Origin: an uncultured Prevotellaceae bacterium
GTDB lineage: Bacteria > Bacteroidota > Bacteroidia > Bacteroidales > Bacteroidaceae
Length of the DNA stretch: 60,473 bases
Assembly: GCA_947166655.1 (NCBI GenBank)
Contig: CAMVFC010000003.1
Span: forward strand, 1 to 60,473
Direction of reading: 5' to 3'
Below are positions 59,749-60,473 of the stretch, piece by piece; position 1 is the first letter of the stretch; the number at the start of each line of letters is the position of its first letter. A model generated the notes under the pieces. That model made no database searches, was not told the origin of the DNA, and saw only the letters and a list, made by a program, of their open reading frames with translations. The translations under genes and the position numbers were made by a program.

Positions 59749-60473
59749 CTACGCCAGTTCGGGATAAGATTAGAACAATGAGAGTTGCTTAGTGTCCTCA
59801 ATACGATATCCCTGAATGGCCTCAGGTTTGTTGTCGAAGAAACAATAGGCTCCAAGTGCAGCGATGAGGTTCATCAGGAAATTGTTGACAGACCTGTGTC
59901 TGGAGTGTACGAGGTTTCCTTTGTCCTTTAGCAGATGGTTAATGCATTCGATGATATACCTTTTTCTGAGCATGATTTTGTCCCATAGTGTCATCAGCCT
60001 GTTCTTCATGTTGTTTCTGATACCAGTGACCAGATGTACTCCGTCGGCAAAGAGCGCATCAAACAGGTTAGGTGAGATGTATCCCCTGTCAGCAAAGAGT
60101 TTCCCGTAGATTCTCTTGCCAAGCACAGCCCATACCTTCGGATCCCTGTCATCCACGTTGGCCCCTGTAAGACAGAACATTATAATCTCTCCCCGGTCGT
60201 TGCAGATGAAATGCAGCTTGAATCCGTGGCACCATCCCATCGTCCCCTTCCCGTCAGTGGCAAGACCGGCGAATACCTTGTTGGCATACCTGCGCAAGTT
60301 GTGGCATACGGGTATCATGGTGGAGTCCACGAAGGTGATGCCAGTACACCGCCCGAAGGAGTGGAGGTTCAGGAAGAACATCATCTTGAAGAACACCCTG
60401 CTCTCCAGTTCCACGAAACGGTTGTAGGACACAGCATTGGGGAAATACGACCTGAGATGCTGTCTGATATAGA
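59749..60473. mobile_element. IS982-type insertion sequence (continues beyond the window)
   Basis: The left end is CTACGCCAGTTCGGGATAAG (59749-59768), shared with the remnant at 50302. The transposase gene occupies the rest on the minus strand, its stop being 2 bp inside this end. The right end lies outside the window. Confidence 0.8.
59770..60473 (-). CDS. IS982 family transposase (5' end outside the window)
   Basis: The frame is open to the right edge; reading the edge gives YIRQHLRSYFPNAVSYNRFV, so the gene continues beyond 60473, and a GTG at 60432 is not the true start. The DDE-type core is visible: TFVDSTMIPVCHNLRRYANK with the first Asp, GWCHGFKLHFICNDRGEI, GKLFADRGYIS with the second Asp, and a C-terminal RYIIECINHLLKDKGNLVHSRHRSV region with the Glu. 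The visible part is uninterrupted, so the element may be active. Confidence 0.9.
   Translation of the reverse strand, partial: YIRQHLRSYFPNAVSYNRFVELESRVFFKMMFFLNLHSFGRCTGITFVDSTMIPVCHNLRRYANKVFAGLATDGKGTMGWCHGFKLHFICNDRGEIIMFCLTGANVDDRDPKVWAVLGKRIYGKLFADRGYISPNLFDALFADGVHLVTGIRNNMKNRLMTLWDKIMLRKRYIIECINHLLKDKGNLVHSRHRSVNNFLMNLIAALGAYCFFDNKPEAIQGYRIEDTKQLSLF

Noticed and set aside
59482..59770. Small coding frame in the segment before the IS (ending near 59709)
   Set aside because: The frame after ATG 59664-type codons is under 25 residues, lies across the hairpins and shows no ribosome-binding or family signal; a structured RNA explains the segment better.

Overview
The window is a high-GC chromosomal segment from a Bacteroidales bacterium, most likely Prevotellaceae. 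Evidence: promoters of the Bacteroidetes type (TAnnTTTG at -7, TTTG or TTG about 20 bp upstream), genes with little Shine-Dalgarno signal, surface proteins ending in a Prevotella-like sorting tail, the rpmF-fabH-era order, and a threonine operon in which a phosphoglycerate-mutase-like protein takes the place of ThrB. Genus is an inference; no rRNA or tRNA gene was seen.

Left part (1-16.5 kb): the tail of a surface protein, recA, a carboxynorspermidine dehydrogenase, then a minus-strand tatA-tatC-ferredoxin-aldo/keto reductase group in which both downstream proteins carry twin-arginine signals, one of them internal. A pectin (rhamnogalacturonan) locus follows (DUF4861, PL26-like lyase, DUF362, GH105), then dnaG.

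Middle (16.5-41.3 kb): recJ-recQ-thrA-homoserine kinase-thrC on the minus strand; a 1213-residue surface protein followed by a 58-residue peptide gene; three secreted or cytosolic peptidases (C1, M24, C11); an orphan histidine kinase; a yceD-rpmF-fabH-era block; and der.

Right part (41.3-60.5 kb): a secreted HExxH protein, a divergent pair of GH127 beta-L-arabinofuranosidase paralogues, a DUF4332 protein, a MITE-like element, and a carbohydrate island (GH2, AraC fragment, DUF5107-TPR protein, sugar porter, AraC regulator). The island lies between an isolated IS982-type end (50302) and a complete IS982 end with its transposase (59749 onwards). A candidate structured small RNA with its own promoter and terminator sits just before that IS.

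The most unusual signal is in the repeats. Five intergenic loci hold short tandem arrays of different or related sequence, all with exactly a 22-bp period; a second class has an 8-bp period and in two cases supplies the stop codon of the adjacent gene; a third, GC-rich palindromic class is also found inserted in frame within thrC. None fits a CRISPR, and I recognise no described system for them.
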